Source of the DNA: Rhodococcus sp. WMMA185
GTDB lineage: Bacteria > Actinomycetota > Actinomycetes > Mycobacteriales > Mycobacteriaceae
Length of the DNA: 64,000 nt
Direction of reading: 5' to 3'
NCBI RefSeq assembly: GCF_001767395.1
Contig: NZ_CP017014.1
Location: 744,001-808,000, forward strand
Part shown: piece by piece, positions 44,609 to 53,131 of the stretch
Layout of the letters: the number at the start of each line of letters is the position of its first letter
Position numbering within the stretch: position 1 is the stretch's first letter
Translations under genes and position numbers: made by a program
The notes under the pieces: model-generated
Databases searched by the model: none
What the model saw: only the letters and a program-made list of their open reading frames with translations
What the model was told of the DNA's origin: nothing

Positions 44609-46585
44609 ATGGCCACCGAACCGCAATGGATGCCAACTGAAGCTGACGTTCGCAACGCGGCGATTACCGACTTCGCCGCGTTCGTGTCTCGGCGCCACGG
44701 TGTCACCGTTGACGACTACCAGGCGCTGTGGCATTGGTCGGTGTCCGACCCGTCCGCTTTCTGGCAGGACATTTGGGATTATTTCGACCTCAGGTCGGCA
44801 ACGGAATTCGGGCCCGCCCTGGCGGACGACTCCATGCCGGGAGCGGTCTGGTTTCCCGGTGCCGCGCTCAATTACGTCGACCAGGTCTTCCGCAATGCAC
44901 GCGCCGACGGGCCGGCGATCATCTACGCGGGTGAGGCGGCCCCGGACCGGACGATCGGATGGGACGAGCTGCGGACGCAGGTCGCGGCCCTCGCCGCAAC
45001 TTTGCGTGAGAACGGCATCGGGGTGGGCGACCGCGTCGTCGGATACCTTCCCAACATTCCGGAAGCCGTCATCGCCTTCCTTGCGACGGCTTCGCTCGGG
45101 GCGGTGTGGGCGGCGTGTGGACAGGACTACTCGGCGCCGGCCGCACTCGCTCGCCTCGGTCAACTCGAGCCCAAGGCGTTGATCACCGCAGACGGCTACC
45201 GGTTCGGAGGCAAGGCGCACGATCGGCTCGATGCCGTATCCCACCTGCGAGACGAGTTGCCGAGCCTTGCCCTCACCGTGGTGACGCCGAACCTCGGTGC
45301 AGCGCCAGTCGACAGTGCAGCGGCAGGCGACGGTGCAATGACAGCCGACGGCATCGTATCCTGGACCGAGGCGACCGACCGAGACGCGGAGCTCGAGATC
45401 ACCGACGTCCCGTTCGACCATCCGTTGTGGGTGGTTTTCTCCTCGGGCACCACTGGTAAGCCGAAGGGAATCGTGCACGGTCACGGCGGTGTGCTCCTCG
45501 AGCACGTGAAGTCGATGGCTCTGCAGTTCGATATCGGGCACAAAGACACACTGTTCTGGTACACGAGCCCGAGTTGGATGATGTGGAACTTCCAGACGGC
45601 GGGGCTGCTGGTAGGGTCCACCATCGTCTGCTACGACGGAAGTCCGTCGTTTCCGGCTCCGGATGCGTTGTGGTCCTTGGTATCACGGCTGGGCGTGACC
45701 GTAGTCGGGACCAGTCCGGCGTACATCCTCGCATGCGCCAAGGCCGGGGTGGTACCCGTGCGCGAGCACGATCTCGGTGCGCTCCGCGCTGTCGGCGTCA
45801 CGGGGTCGACCCTTCCTGCGGAATCGTCACTGTGGTTGTCCGAGAATGTCGGTCGCTCCGTTCCGGTCGTGAGTATCACCGGCGGGACCGATGTGGTGTC
45901 GGCGTTCATCGGAGGAGCACGGGTTGTCCCGGTATGGCCGGGCGAGTTGTCGGCGCCATACCTCGGGGCTGCGGTCGACGCCTTCGACGAGTCGGGCAGG
46001 CCGGTCCGGGACGAGGTCGGCGAGCTCGTCATCACGGGACCGATGCCGTCGATGCCGGTATCGTTCTGGAACGACCCGGACGGAAAGCGTTACCGAGAAG
46101 CATATTTCGACTTCATTCCGGGTGTGTGGCGGCACGGTGACTGGATCACGATCACCGGTCGGGGGACTGTCCAAATGCATGGCAGGTCGGATTCCACCCT
46201 GAACCGCAATGGGATTCGAATGGGAAGCGCCGATATCTACCAAGTGGTGGAGAAGATTCCGGAGATCGCAGAAGCGTTGGTGATCGGTGTGGATCTCGAG
46301 GACGGTGGGTATTGGATGCCGCTCTTCGTGGTCCTCGTGGGCGACGCGGAACTGGACGAAGACTTGAAAGACCGGATTCGCGGAGCAATTCGCGAGCAGG
46401 TGTCGCCCCGCCATGTGCCCGACGACATCATCGCCGCTCCCGGTATACCGCATACGCGTACGGGCAAGAAGCTGGAAGTTCCCCTCAAGAGGATCCTTCA
46501 GGGTGCCGATGTGCGTCGCACAGTCGATGCCGGTGCCGTCGACAACCCCGACCTGCTCGACTGGTTTGTTCAGTTCAGGCGGTGA
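44609..46585 (+). CDS. Acetoacetyl-CoA synthetase
   Basis: This is a 658-residue acyl-activating enzyme that ligates acetoacetate to CoA with ATP. Features are WFPGAALNYVDQVFRN near 90, the nucleotide loop VVFSSGTTGKPKGIVHGHGG near 275, SPSWMMWNFQTAGLLVGS near 317 (typical of acetoacetyl-CoA synthetases), WRHGDWITITGRGTVQMHGR near 510, and the catalytic Lys of HTRTGKKLEVPLKR near 620. It is in the family's length class and starts at an ATG after GGGAAGG. It lies 51 bp after the thiolase gene and probably shares its transcript. Confidence 0.92.
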   Translation: MATEPQWMPTEADVRNAAITDFAAFVSRRHGVTVDDYQALWHWSVSDPSAFWQDIWDYFDLRSATEFGPALADDSMPGAVWFPGAALNYVDQVFRNARADGPAIIYAGEAAPDRTIGWDELRTQVAALAATLRENGIGVGDRVVGYLPNIPEAVIAFLATASLGAVWAACGQDYSAPAALARLGQLEPKALITADGYRFGGKAHDRLDAVSHLRDELPSLALTVVTPNLGAAPVDSAAAGDGAMTADGIVSWTEATDRDAELEITDVPFDHPLWVVFSSGTTGKPKGIVHGHGGVLLEHVKSMALQFDIGHKDTLFWYTSPSWMMWNFQTAGLLVGSTIVCYDGSPSFPAPDALWSLVSRLGVTVVGTSPAYILACAKAGVVPVREHDLGALRAVGVTGSTLPAESSLWLSENVGRSVPVVSITGGTDVVSAFIGGARVVPVWPGELSAPYLGAAVDAFDESGRPVRDEVGELVITGPMPSMPVSFWNDPDGKRYREAYFDFIPGVWRHGDWITITGRGTVQMHGRSDSTLNRNGIRMGSADIYQVVEKIPEIAEALVIGVDLEDGGYWMPLFVVLVGDAELDEDLKDRIRGAIREQVSPRHVPDDIIAAPGIPHTRTGKKLEVPLKRILQGADVRRTVDAGAVDNPDLLDWFVQFRR

Positions 46586-46772
46586 AAGCGATCGGCGCCA
46601 CGGATGGCTCGAGCCTGGCATTCGAGCGGGCAAGTGCTTCCAAGTGGTGCGAGAACCTGCTTTGCCGGTATCGAGACGGTGACAGCGCGCCGCGCGTAAA
46701 CTTCGGGTAGACGGTCGCAAACTGTGCTGGATGTGTGCCCGACGCGGCCGCATGAGAATCATGGGGGGCGGC

Positions 46773-47522
46773 ATGGTCATCGACTACAACCAAGGCCTCA
46801 TCGCTGAGAAGTACGAGAAGACCAAGGACTTTCCCGTCCGATCCCGAATCGAGGCGTATTCCTTCCTGAAGCACGTCGGCGACGTGGAGGGCAGGAAGGT
46901 TCTCGACGTCGCGTGCGGGTGCGGGGATTTCACCCGAGTTCTGCGCCGAGCTGGTGCCTCCCCGATGGTGGGGCTGGACATCTCCGAAAAGATGATCGGC
47001 CTGGCACGAGAAGAGGAGGAGCGGGAACCGCTGGGCATCGAATATATCGTTGCCGATGCCCGCTCGGTTGTGCCGCAGCAGGATTTCGACGTCGCGGTCG
47101 CGGCCTACCTGCTCATGTACGCGCAAGATCGAGACGAACTCGGGCGCATGTGTCGTGGCCTGGCGTGCCGCGTGAAGTCGGGAGGCCGCTTCGTCACCAT
47201 CACCACCAATCCGGACTTGTACTCGTTTGAGCGGGTGCCCAACTACCGCAAGTACGGATTCGAGATAGAGCTGGCCGAGTCCGTTTTTGACGGAGCGCCG
47301 ATCACGTTGACGGCGATCCTGGATGATTCCTCCCTGGCGATCGTGAACTACTACCTTCCGATCGCCGCTTACGAATCGGCCTTCCGTGATGCAGGCTTCC
47401 GTGATTTCACGGTGCACATGCCCGAACTGTCACCCGCGCCCACGGCAGACGACGAGGGAGACTACTGGGACGACTATCTGAATTATCCACCCGCAGTGGT
47501 CATGGAGTGCATCCGGGATTGA
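46773..47522 (+). CDS. Class I SAM-dependent methyltransferase
   Basis: This is a 249-residue methyltransferase. The SAM-binding motif I is VLDVACGCGDFTRVL at about residues 42-56, with an acidic end of strand 2 in GLDISEKMIGLA. The post-I region IEYIVADARS and motif IV (FDVAVAAYLLMYAQD) follow. The C-terminal half forms the substrate lid. The acceptor is unknown. The ATG at 46773 follows GGGGGGCG at a fitting distance, and an earlier ATG at 46752 would add seven residues. It stands near the pap-type genes but on the opposite strand, so cluster membership is uncertain. N-methylation of an arylamine (as PapM does in pristinamycin biosynthesis) is one idea without direct support. Confidence 0.8.
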   Translation: MVIDYNQGLIAEKYEKTKDFPVRSRIEAYSFLKHVGDVEGRKVLDVACGCGDFTRVLRRAGASPMVGLDISEKMIGLAREEEEREPLGIEYIVADARSVVPQQDFDVAVAAYLLMYAQDRDELGRMCRGLACRVKSGGRFVTITTNPDLYSFERVPNYRKYGFEIELAESVFDGAPITLTAILDDSSLAIVNYYLPIAAYESAFRDAGFRDFTVHMPELSPAPTADDEGDYWDDYLNYPPAVVMECIRD

Positions 47523-47727
47523 CCGTTGCGCTGAGAGTATTTGTCTTGCAATTGATCATGAGACCTTGGATGAGCTCTGCGGTGTTGGCGGGAAGTCCAA
47601 CAGCAATAGAACCGAGACCTTTCTGATGCAGGGAGTTCCGATTTCCACAGGGCGAGATCACGTCTGACGTACTGCAGGTGTGTCATGAGTATTGCCCCGA
47701 TTGCGCCGGGTGCGCGATAGTGAGGTA

Positions 47728-49164
47728 GTGGGGGAAGTCGATTTGTGCTACGCCTCGATCTCCGATCTGTCTCGGGACTTTGACAGCGGGGTGTTGTCCC
47801 CTGTGGAGGCGACCCGAGCCCATCTGGAGCGTATCGATCGGCTCGACCCTGACCTGAACGCCTACGTGACGGTCATGGAGGAGAACGCTCTCGCGGATGC
47901 GAGGCGGGCCGAGCAGGAGATCTCCCGCGGCGAACACCGGGGACCCCTTCACGGCGTTCCGATTGCCGTGAAGGATCTGGTCTGTACGGAGGGCGTTCGG
48001 ACCACCGCTGGTATGCCGATCCACCGAGACTTCGTCCCCAGCTATGACGCAACGGTGGTTTCTCGACTGCGCCGTGCCGGAGCAGTGCTGCTGGGGAAGC
48101 TGAACCTGACCGAGGCTGCTGGAGGTGAGTACCATCCCGACCTCCCTGCGGTGGTGAATCCGTGGAACTCGAGTTTCTGGGCCGGGGCGTCATCGAGCGG
48201 CTCTGCCGTCGCCACCGCGACCGGAATGTGTACGGCCAGCCTCGGAAGCGATACGGGCGGCTCTATTCGCAACCCGTGCAACATGAACGCAGTCACCGGC
48301 ATCAAGCCGACATGGGGACGTGTCAGCGTCCATGGCGTGTTCGCGATGGCGCCGTCGCTGGACGCTGTCGGACCGATGGCGCGAAACGCCGAGGATGCGT
48401 ACCACATGCTGCGAGCCATCGCCGGTCCCGACGTGAACGACCCGACCGCCGTCAGGGCTGAGGTACCCGACTACTCCGTGGGTCCGCCCGAGATGCAAGG
48501 GATACGGATCGGGTTCGATCCAGAGGCCGCGTTCGACGGTGTCGAGCCCGCGGTGGTGAAGGTCGTGCGCGATGCGCTGGCAATGTTGGAGAGCCTGGGC
48601 GCGGACATTCGTCAGGTGTCGCTGCCGTCCACAATGGGGCTGGCAGCCGGATGGGGCGCCTACGCGGGGACCGAGGCCGCAGTTGTGCACGAAGAGACGT
48701 TTCCGTCCAGGTCCACGGAATACGGTCAGTGGATGCGGGAGCTCCTGGGTTCCGGGTACGCGGTGTCGGGTATGGATATCGCCCGCATCGAAAACGAGAG
48801 GCGACTTTTCGCCGGGAAGCTCGCGGGACACTTCGAGAACGTCGATCTACTCGTTCTTCCCGTCTTGCCCTTGGCTGGTTTGACGCTCGATCGCTTTACA
48901 CGGTTGCTGTACGACTCCGACGATCTGCCGACCGTCTTCCGGTACACCGCCCCGTTCAACTTCTCCGGCAACCCGACGATCACGCTTCCGGGCGGCTTCG
49001 ACGAATCCGGCGTGCCGATCGGTTTTCAACTCGTGGCGCGCCACCTCGACGAGCTACTCCTGGCTCAGGCGGGAAGTGCCTTTCAGAGTGCGACCGACTG
49101 GCATCTTCGCCGACCACCGTCCGTGTCGGTGTATGAGTTGTCGATGCCGAAACCTGCCTCGTGA
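47728..49164 (+). CDS. Amidase-signature family hydrolase
   Basis: This is a 478-residue serine hydrolase of the amidase-signature family. The Ser-cisSer-Lys triad is visible: the Lys in PIAVKDLVCTEG near residue 82, the cis-Ser in GASSSGSAVATATG near 155, and the nucleophile Ser in LGSDTGGSIRNPCN near 180. It hydrolyses an amide or acts as an acyltransferase, substrate unknown. The start is uncertain: GTG at 47728 is given here, while TTG at 47743 has a better-placed ribosome-binding site (GGGGAA) and would shorten it by five residues. Its stop is 9 bp from the stop of the convergent diiron oxygenase gene, so the two gene sets abut tail to tail. A role in the same pathway is possible. Confidence 0.85.
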   Translation: MGEVDLCYASISDLSRDFDSGVLSPVEATRAHLERIDRLDPDLNAYVTVMEENALADARRAEQEISRGEHRGPLHGVPIAVKDLVCTEGVRTTAGMPIHRDFVPSYDATVVSRLRRAGAVLLGKLNLTEAAGGEYHPDLPAVVNPWNSSFWAGASSSGSAVATATGMCTASLGSDTGGSIRNPCNMNAVTGIKPTWGRVSVHGVFAMAPSLDAVGPMARNAEDAYHMLRAIAGPDVNDPTAVRAEVPDYSVGPPEMQGIRIGFDPEAAFDGVEPAVVKVVRDALAMLESLGADIRQVSLPSTMGLAAGWGAYAGTEAAVVHEETFPSRSTEYGQWMRELLGSGYAVSGMDIARIENERRLFAGKLAGHFENVDLLVLPVLPLAGLTLDRFTRLLYDSDDLPTVFRYTAPFNFSGNPTITLPGGFDESGVPIGFQLVARHLDELLLAQAGSAFQSATDWHLRRPPSVSVYELSMPKPAS

Positions 49165-49173
49165 TCGGCCGGG

Positions 49174-50127
49174 TCAGGTCCACTGGAACGACATCTCTTC
49201 AGCCACACCGAGATTCCTGCAGAGCTTGTGGATTCCGCTGAAGTCTTGGACCAGCTTCGAGTGGCTGGTGTCGTGCTCGGCGTCGTCGATCATCGCGTGG
49301 CCGCCCTCGAGTTCCATGAGTTCGACGATTGTGCGCCACGTGGAGTAGTCGTTGCTGCTGAATGCGTTCATCGCATGGACAAGTCCGTCCAGGAAGTGGC
49401 GACGTTCGTCGGGCCTGAGGGTGTCGTAGACGATGCCTGCGATCTCGTCGGCGATCGAGGAATGGCAGTATTCGTCTCGGTTGTGCAGTCGCACCGTCGC
49501 CCGATTGATCGGTTGTATGACGTCGTTCTCCGAAATCAGGTCGAGGTACGAGCTGATCGAGACCTCGGCCACCGTCATGAATGCAAAGAGGGAGATCGCT
49601 TTTCGCCTGGAGTCGGGGTCGGCAGCCGCCACCTCGCGCTGACGGCGCAATGTCATGACATCGGGCAGGGCGTCGTTCGGTAGGGCCCACCCTCGCTGTC
49701 TTCGGGTGACCGCACTGGCATTCAAGTGCATGAGCGTGTGGTACTGCTCATCCACCATCGCTTGGTGCACGGCCAGGGCGAATGTGTCACCGAGTCCGGT
49801 GTCCAGACCGTCGTGCGCAACGAGATCGAAGCCGGGATTCACGACGTACTGTTCGATGTCCATGACGTTCTTGTTGAAGGCGATCCACGCCCACGCCCGC
49901 AACTGGTCCTGCTGGTCGTCGGTCAGTCCGAGGAACCGGTCATGGTCGGCAAAGGGCAGCAACTCGTTCGGGTAGTCCCGCTTGTCGCGATCGAATAGTT
50001 CGTCGAGGTCCGGTTCCGGCTTCTTGACGGTGGCCCGCTGCCCCCAGTTTCGGACCAGCCGAGTGATCACGGCGCTCTCGACCGGATCGGTCGGGTCGTG
50101 TTCCGGAAGCGAGTGCTGAGGACTCAT
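49174..50127 (-). CDS. AurF-family diiron arylamine N-oxygenase-like protein
   Basis: This is a 317-residue helical protein. It has every iron ligand of AurF (p-aminobenzoate N-oxygenase) in register: E92, E127 and H130 (ExxH), E188, then H215, E219 and H222 (HxxxExxH). AurF uses E101, E136, H139, E196, H223, E227 and H230, so the offset is a constant 8-9 residues. Such enzymes oxidise arylamines to hydroxylamines and nitro groups in aureothin, chloramphenicol (CmlI) and obafluorin pathways. Its start overlaps the papC-like stop by 4 nt, which links it to a supply of 4-aminophenylpyruvate or 4-aminophenylalanine. Substrate and extent of oxidation are inferred. Confidence 0.85.
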   Translation of the reverse strand: MSPQHSLPEHDPTDPVESAVITRLVRNWGQRATVKKPEPDLDELFDRDKRDYPNELLPFADHDRFLGLTDDQQDQLRAWAWIAFNKNVMDIEQYVVNPGFDLVAHDGLDTGLGDTFALAVHQAMVDEQYHTLMHLNASAVTRRQRGWALPNDALPDVMTLRRQREVAAADPDSRRKAISLFAFMTVAEVSISSYLDLISENDVIQPINRATVRLHNRDEYCHSSIADEIAGIVYDTLRPDERRHFLDGLVHAMNAFSSNDYSTWRTIVELMELEGGHAMIDDAEHDTSHSKLVQDFSGIHKLCRNLGVAEEMSFQWT

Positions 50128-51062
50128 GACGAGTCTCCTTTCCTTTCCCGCGAACGGGGCGCTGTGCGGTGAAGGCGTTTATCGCTGAACAGATCGGCAC
50201 ACAGCTCGGCAAGGGGTACCTTCTGGTCGCCGAGGGCCGATGTCGCTCGCGACATCAGTGAGGCGAAGTCGTCCTCCGATCCGTGCTCCACGGTGTCGAC
50301 TACGGCCGTCAAAGCGGTGATCAGTGCGCGGCGGGCTTCGCCGGCGAAAGGATTGCCCACCTGGATGTCTCGGTACACCTCCGGTACCCCGCTGCCGACA
50401 CGGGCAAGAAGCGCGAGAGACACGAGATGGGGCGGAGCGCCTACCTCGGCCAGTTCGGCGCCGTCCACACCGAGTTCGGCGAGGGCGAGGCCGAACCCGA
50501 GAACCGCGGCGTGGGTCAACGCTTGAGTGGATGCTGTGAGCCGGTCGTGGTGCTCGGCGTCCAGGTGCACGACCGACGACCCCCACCCGGACAGCGTCGA
50601 CAGGAACCAGGCGACATCGCCGAGATCCCGATACGTCACCGCCGCGATCGGGCGACCTGCCGGATCGAGCGAGGGCGCGAACATCGGGTTGATACCTACT
50701 GCGCTGTTACGCAGTGCACTCGCGCGTAGCGCCGCGTCGAAACGCGACTTCACCGACAGCGTGTCGACGAGGAGAGCACCGTCAGCCAACAGTGCGACGG
50801 CGGTCGGGATCGATTCCAAGGCAACGACCTCGGGGACCGCGAGGATCACGGCGTCTGCCCCCGCGATGACCGACCGGACCTCTGGGGAAGGGTCGGTGAC
50901 ATCACCTTTCACCTGGTCGGCGTCCGACCGGTCGGTGAATCGGACATCGATGGTGCGAACCGTGTGCCCATCGCCGCGCAGACGGTCCACCAGCATCCTG
51001 CCTACGTCACCGGAACCGCCGATCACGGCGACGGTTCGAGCAGACGAGGCCGGGCCGTTCAC
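50124..51062 (-). CDS. papC: PapC-like 4-amino-4-deoxyprephenate dehydrogenase
   Basis: This is a 312-residue protein of the prephenate dehydrogenase family. The N-terminal NAD site is VAVIGGSGDVGRMLVDRLRG. Then come AVILAVPEVVALE and VDTLSVKS, the conserved catalytic/substrate region GINPMFAPSL near residue 120, and a His in TQALTHAAVLGF near 180 that fits the dimer/substrate domain. In this context it should oxidatively decarboxylate 4-amino-4-deoxyprephenate to 4-aminophenylpyruvate, as PapC and CmlC do. The GTG at 51062 is chosen because it overlaps the papA stop as GTGA. A much longer frame to 51818 is read-through. Ordinary tyrosine biosynthesis is the alternative, but the neighbours argue against it. 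Confidence 0.82.
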   Translation of the reverse strand: MNGPASSARTVAVIGGSGDVGRMLVDRLRGDGHTVRTIDVRFTDRSDADQVKGDVTDPSPEVRSVIAGADAVILAVPEVVALESIPTAVALLADGALLVDTLSVKSRFDAALRASALRNSAVGINPMFAPSLDPAGRPIAAVTYRDLGDVAWFLSTLSGWGSSVVHLDAEHHDRLTASTQALTHAAVLGFGLALAELGVDGAELAEVGAPPHLVSLALLARVGSGVPEVYRDIQVGNPFAGEARRALITALTAVVDTVEHGSEDDFASLMSRATSALGDQKVPLAELCADLFSDKRLHRTAPRSRERKGDSS

Positions 51063-53131
51063 TGCCCGATCTCGTTCGGCCTGTCCGCGGTCACCGCCAG
51101 TGCTCGCAACATGGTGGCGGCCTTGATCATCGCCTCGTCGAATTCCGATTCCGGATCGGACAACGCCGTGATAGCACCGCCGATGCCGAAGGTCACCTCC
51201 GTGTCGGTGGCAACGATGGTGCGAATCACGATCGACAGGTCGGCGGCACCGTTCAATGAGAAATAGCCGATCGAACCTGAATACACGCCTCGCGCCCCCG
51301 ACTCGAGGCGATCGATGATCTCCATGGTCCGGATCTTCGGGGCACCGGTCATCGAACCACCGGGAAAGGCGGCTCGGACGCACTCGACGACGGAGGCATC
51401 CGCACTGAGAGTTCCACGCACGGTCGATACGAGCTGATGAACAGCGGCATACGTTTCGACATCGAAGAGCTTGGGCACGTGAACGGAACCGGGGATGCAG
51501 ACTCGGGCCAGATCGTTGCGGGTCAGGTCTACGATCATCAGATTCTCGGCACGATCCTTCTCGCTGTCGAGCAGGTCCTGCCGTAGTGCCGCGTCCTTCG
51601 CGGGGGTGACGCCGCGGGGTCTCGTTCCCTTTATGGGTTTGGACTCGACCGACCGGTCCGCACGGATTTTCAGGAACCGCTCGGGGGAGGCACTGAGTAC
51701 CGACATCCCCGAGAACTGGAGATAGGCGCTGTACGGGGTGGGGCTGATGGACCGCAGTAGTTCGAACGTGCGCAGGGGATCGATCGATTGGTCCACGCCC
51801 GCCATGTTGGTCAGGCACACCTCATAGGACTCGCCGGCCCTGATCTCCTCTTGCGAGGAGACGATGTGTTCGAGGTACTTGTCGTGTTCGTGACGCAGAG
51901 AAAGCTCGGCGGAGTCGGGTTTCCTGATCGGTGACACAGTGCCTGACGAATGGTCCGGTTCGGCCAGTCTGTGTAGAGCCGTCTCCATTTCATCGAGCCA
52001 TCGGTGCTGTTCGGGGTCATCTTGTTGATCACTCAGGCACAGCGCGTAGGTGCGCTGGGCGTTGTGGTCGATGATCACCGCGCGATCGGCGAACACCAGC
52101 GCGGCGTCCGGGGTGGGCGAGTCGTGGACCGCGCCGCCGCCGGTCTCGGACTTGAGTTCGTATCCGAGATATCCCACGTAGCCGAGGCTGAACGGCACGC
52201 CGGGAAGACCTGGCACCGATCGGGCCTGCAACTGTCGCTCGAGATAGTCGAAGAACGGCGCATGCACCTGTTCGACGGGCAACCCCTCGCGCGCAATCCG
52301 AACGATCGACTCACTGACGTCGTACGTGATGTATTCCGCGCGGGGGCCTGAACAGTTGCCCATGATGGTGAAGCGGGAGTCTGGCTCGGATGCGGAAGTG
52401 CCATCGAGCCAGAACGCGTTGGGCCCGTCCGCGAAGAGGTCCTCGAAGGTGGTGCGCGGGTCGACCTCGTGGTCGACCCGCACTTTCTGGATGACATATG
52501 GCGCCCGGGGAATCGGTATCTTGCGCATCGTGCTGCGCTGCGGTGTGCCGGAATGCGTCGGTGTCAGGTCCCGGAAGTTCGCGAGCAGCTCGTGCCCGAA
52601 GGCGGTGCTGATGGATTCAGGGTGGAACTGCACGCCGAACAGAGGTCGAGTCCGATGTCGAACGCCCATCAACAGTCCGTCATCGGTCCAGGCTGTGGCT
52701 TCGAGGTCGTCCGGTAGATCCCGGACGATCAGCGAGTGATAGCGAACCGCGGGAAACGGTGACGGGATTCCGGCGAAGAGTTCGGAACCATCGTGGTCGA
52801 CGAGGGACACCCGTCCGTGCATGGGTTCGGGTGCGAGGACGACGCTGCCCCCGAATAGTTGGCAGAGTCCCTGGTGGCCGAGGCACACCCCGAGTATGGG
52901 GAGTTCGGTCTCAGCGATGATCCGGGCACTGATGCCGAAATCGCGCCGGCGCTCGGGCCGTCCGGGTCCGGGCGAGATGACGATGTTGTCGAACTCGGAC
53001 CAGGGGATCGAATCCCATTCCACGTCGTTGTGCACGACAGTGGGTGGCTCGCCGTTCACCTCTGCGAGCAGTGTGAACAGGTTGTAGGTAAAGGAGTCGT
53101 AGTTGTCGACCAGCAGCGTCCGGGTACTCAT
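51059..53131 (-). CDS. papA: Fused aminodeoxychorismate synthase (PabA-PabB), PapA-like
   Basis: This is a 690-residue fusion. The N-terminal glutamine amidotransferase (about 1-190) has nucleophile C83 in GVCLGHQG and H170/E172 in FHPES. The C-terminal chorismate-using domain (about 215-680) contains PIKGT with K501. That lysine marks aminodeoxychorismate synthase. Anthranilate synthases have PIAGT instead. It makes 4-amino-4-deoxychorismate from chorismate and glutamine. A folate role is possible for such an enzyme, but there is no PabC lyase nearby. Instead, mutase and dehydrogenase genes overlap it by 4 nt on both sides, which points to 4-aminophenylalanine-type secondary metabolism. Fused forms are usual in chloramphenicol and pristinamycin clusters. 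Confidence 0.88.
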   Translation of the reverse strand: MSTRTLLVDNYDSFTYNLFTLLAEVNGEPPTVVHNDVEWDSIPWSEFDNIVISPGPGRPERRRDFGISARIIAETELPILGVCLGHQGLCQLFGGSVVLAPEPMHGRVSLVDHDGSELFAGIPSPFPAVRYHSLIVRDLPDDLEATAWTDDGLLMGVRHRTRPLFGVQFHPESISTAFGHELLANFRDLTPTHSGTPQRSTMRKIPIPRAPYVIQKVRVDHEVDPRTTFEDLFADGPNAFWLDGTSASEPDSRFTIMGNCSGPRAEYITYDVSESIVRIAREGLPVEQVHAPFFDYLERQLQARSVPGLPGVPFSLGYVGYLGYELKSETGGGAVHDSPTPDAALVFADRAVIIDHNAQRTYALCLSDQQDDPEQHRWLDEMETALHRLAEPDHSSGTVSPIRKPDSAELSLRHEHDKYLEHIVSSQEEIRAGESYEVCLTNMAGVDQSIDPLRTFELLRSISPTPYSAYLQFSGMSVLSASPERFLKIRADRSVESKPIKGTRPRGVTPAKDAALRQDLLDSEKDRAENLMIVDLTRNDLARVCIPGSVHVPKLFDVETYAAVHQLVSTVRGTLSADASVVECVRAAFPGGSMTGAPKIRTMEIIDRLESGARGVYSGSIGYFSLNGAADLSIVIRTIVATDTEVTFGIGGAITALSDPESEFDEAMIKAATMLRALAVTADRPNEIGQ

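Noticed and set aside
51059-53131. Reading the PabA-PabB fusion as anthranilate synthase (TrpE-TrpG)
   Set aside because: The chorismate site has PIKGT with Lys, the aminodeoxychorismate synthase hallmark, instead of PIAGT, and no tryptophan genes are nearby.
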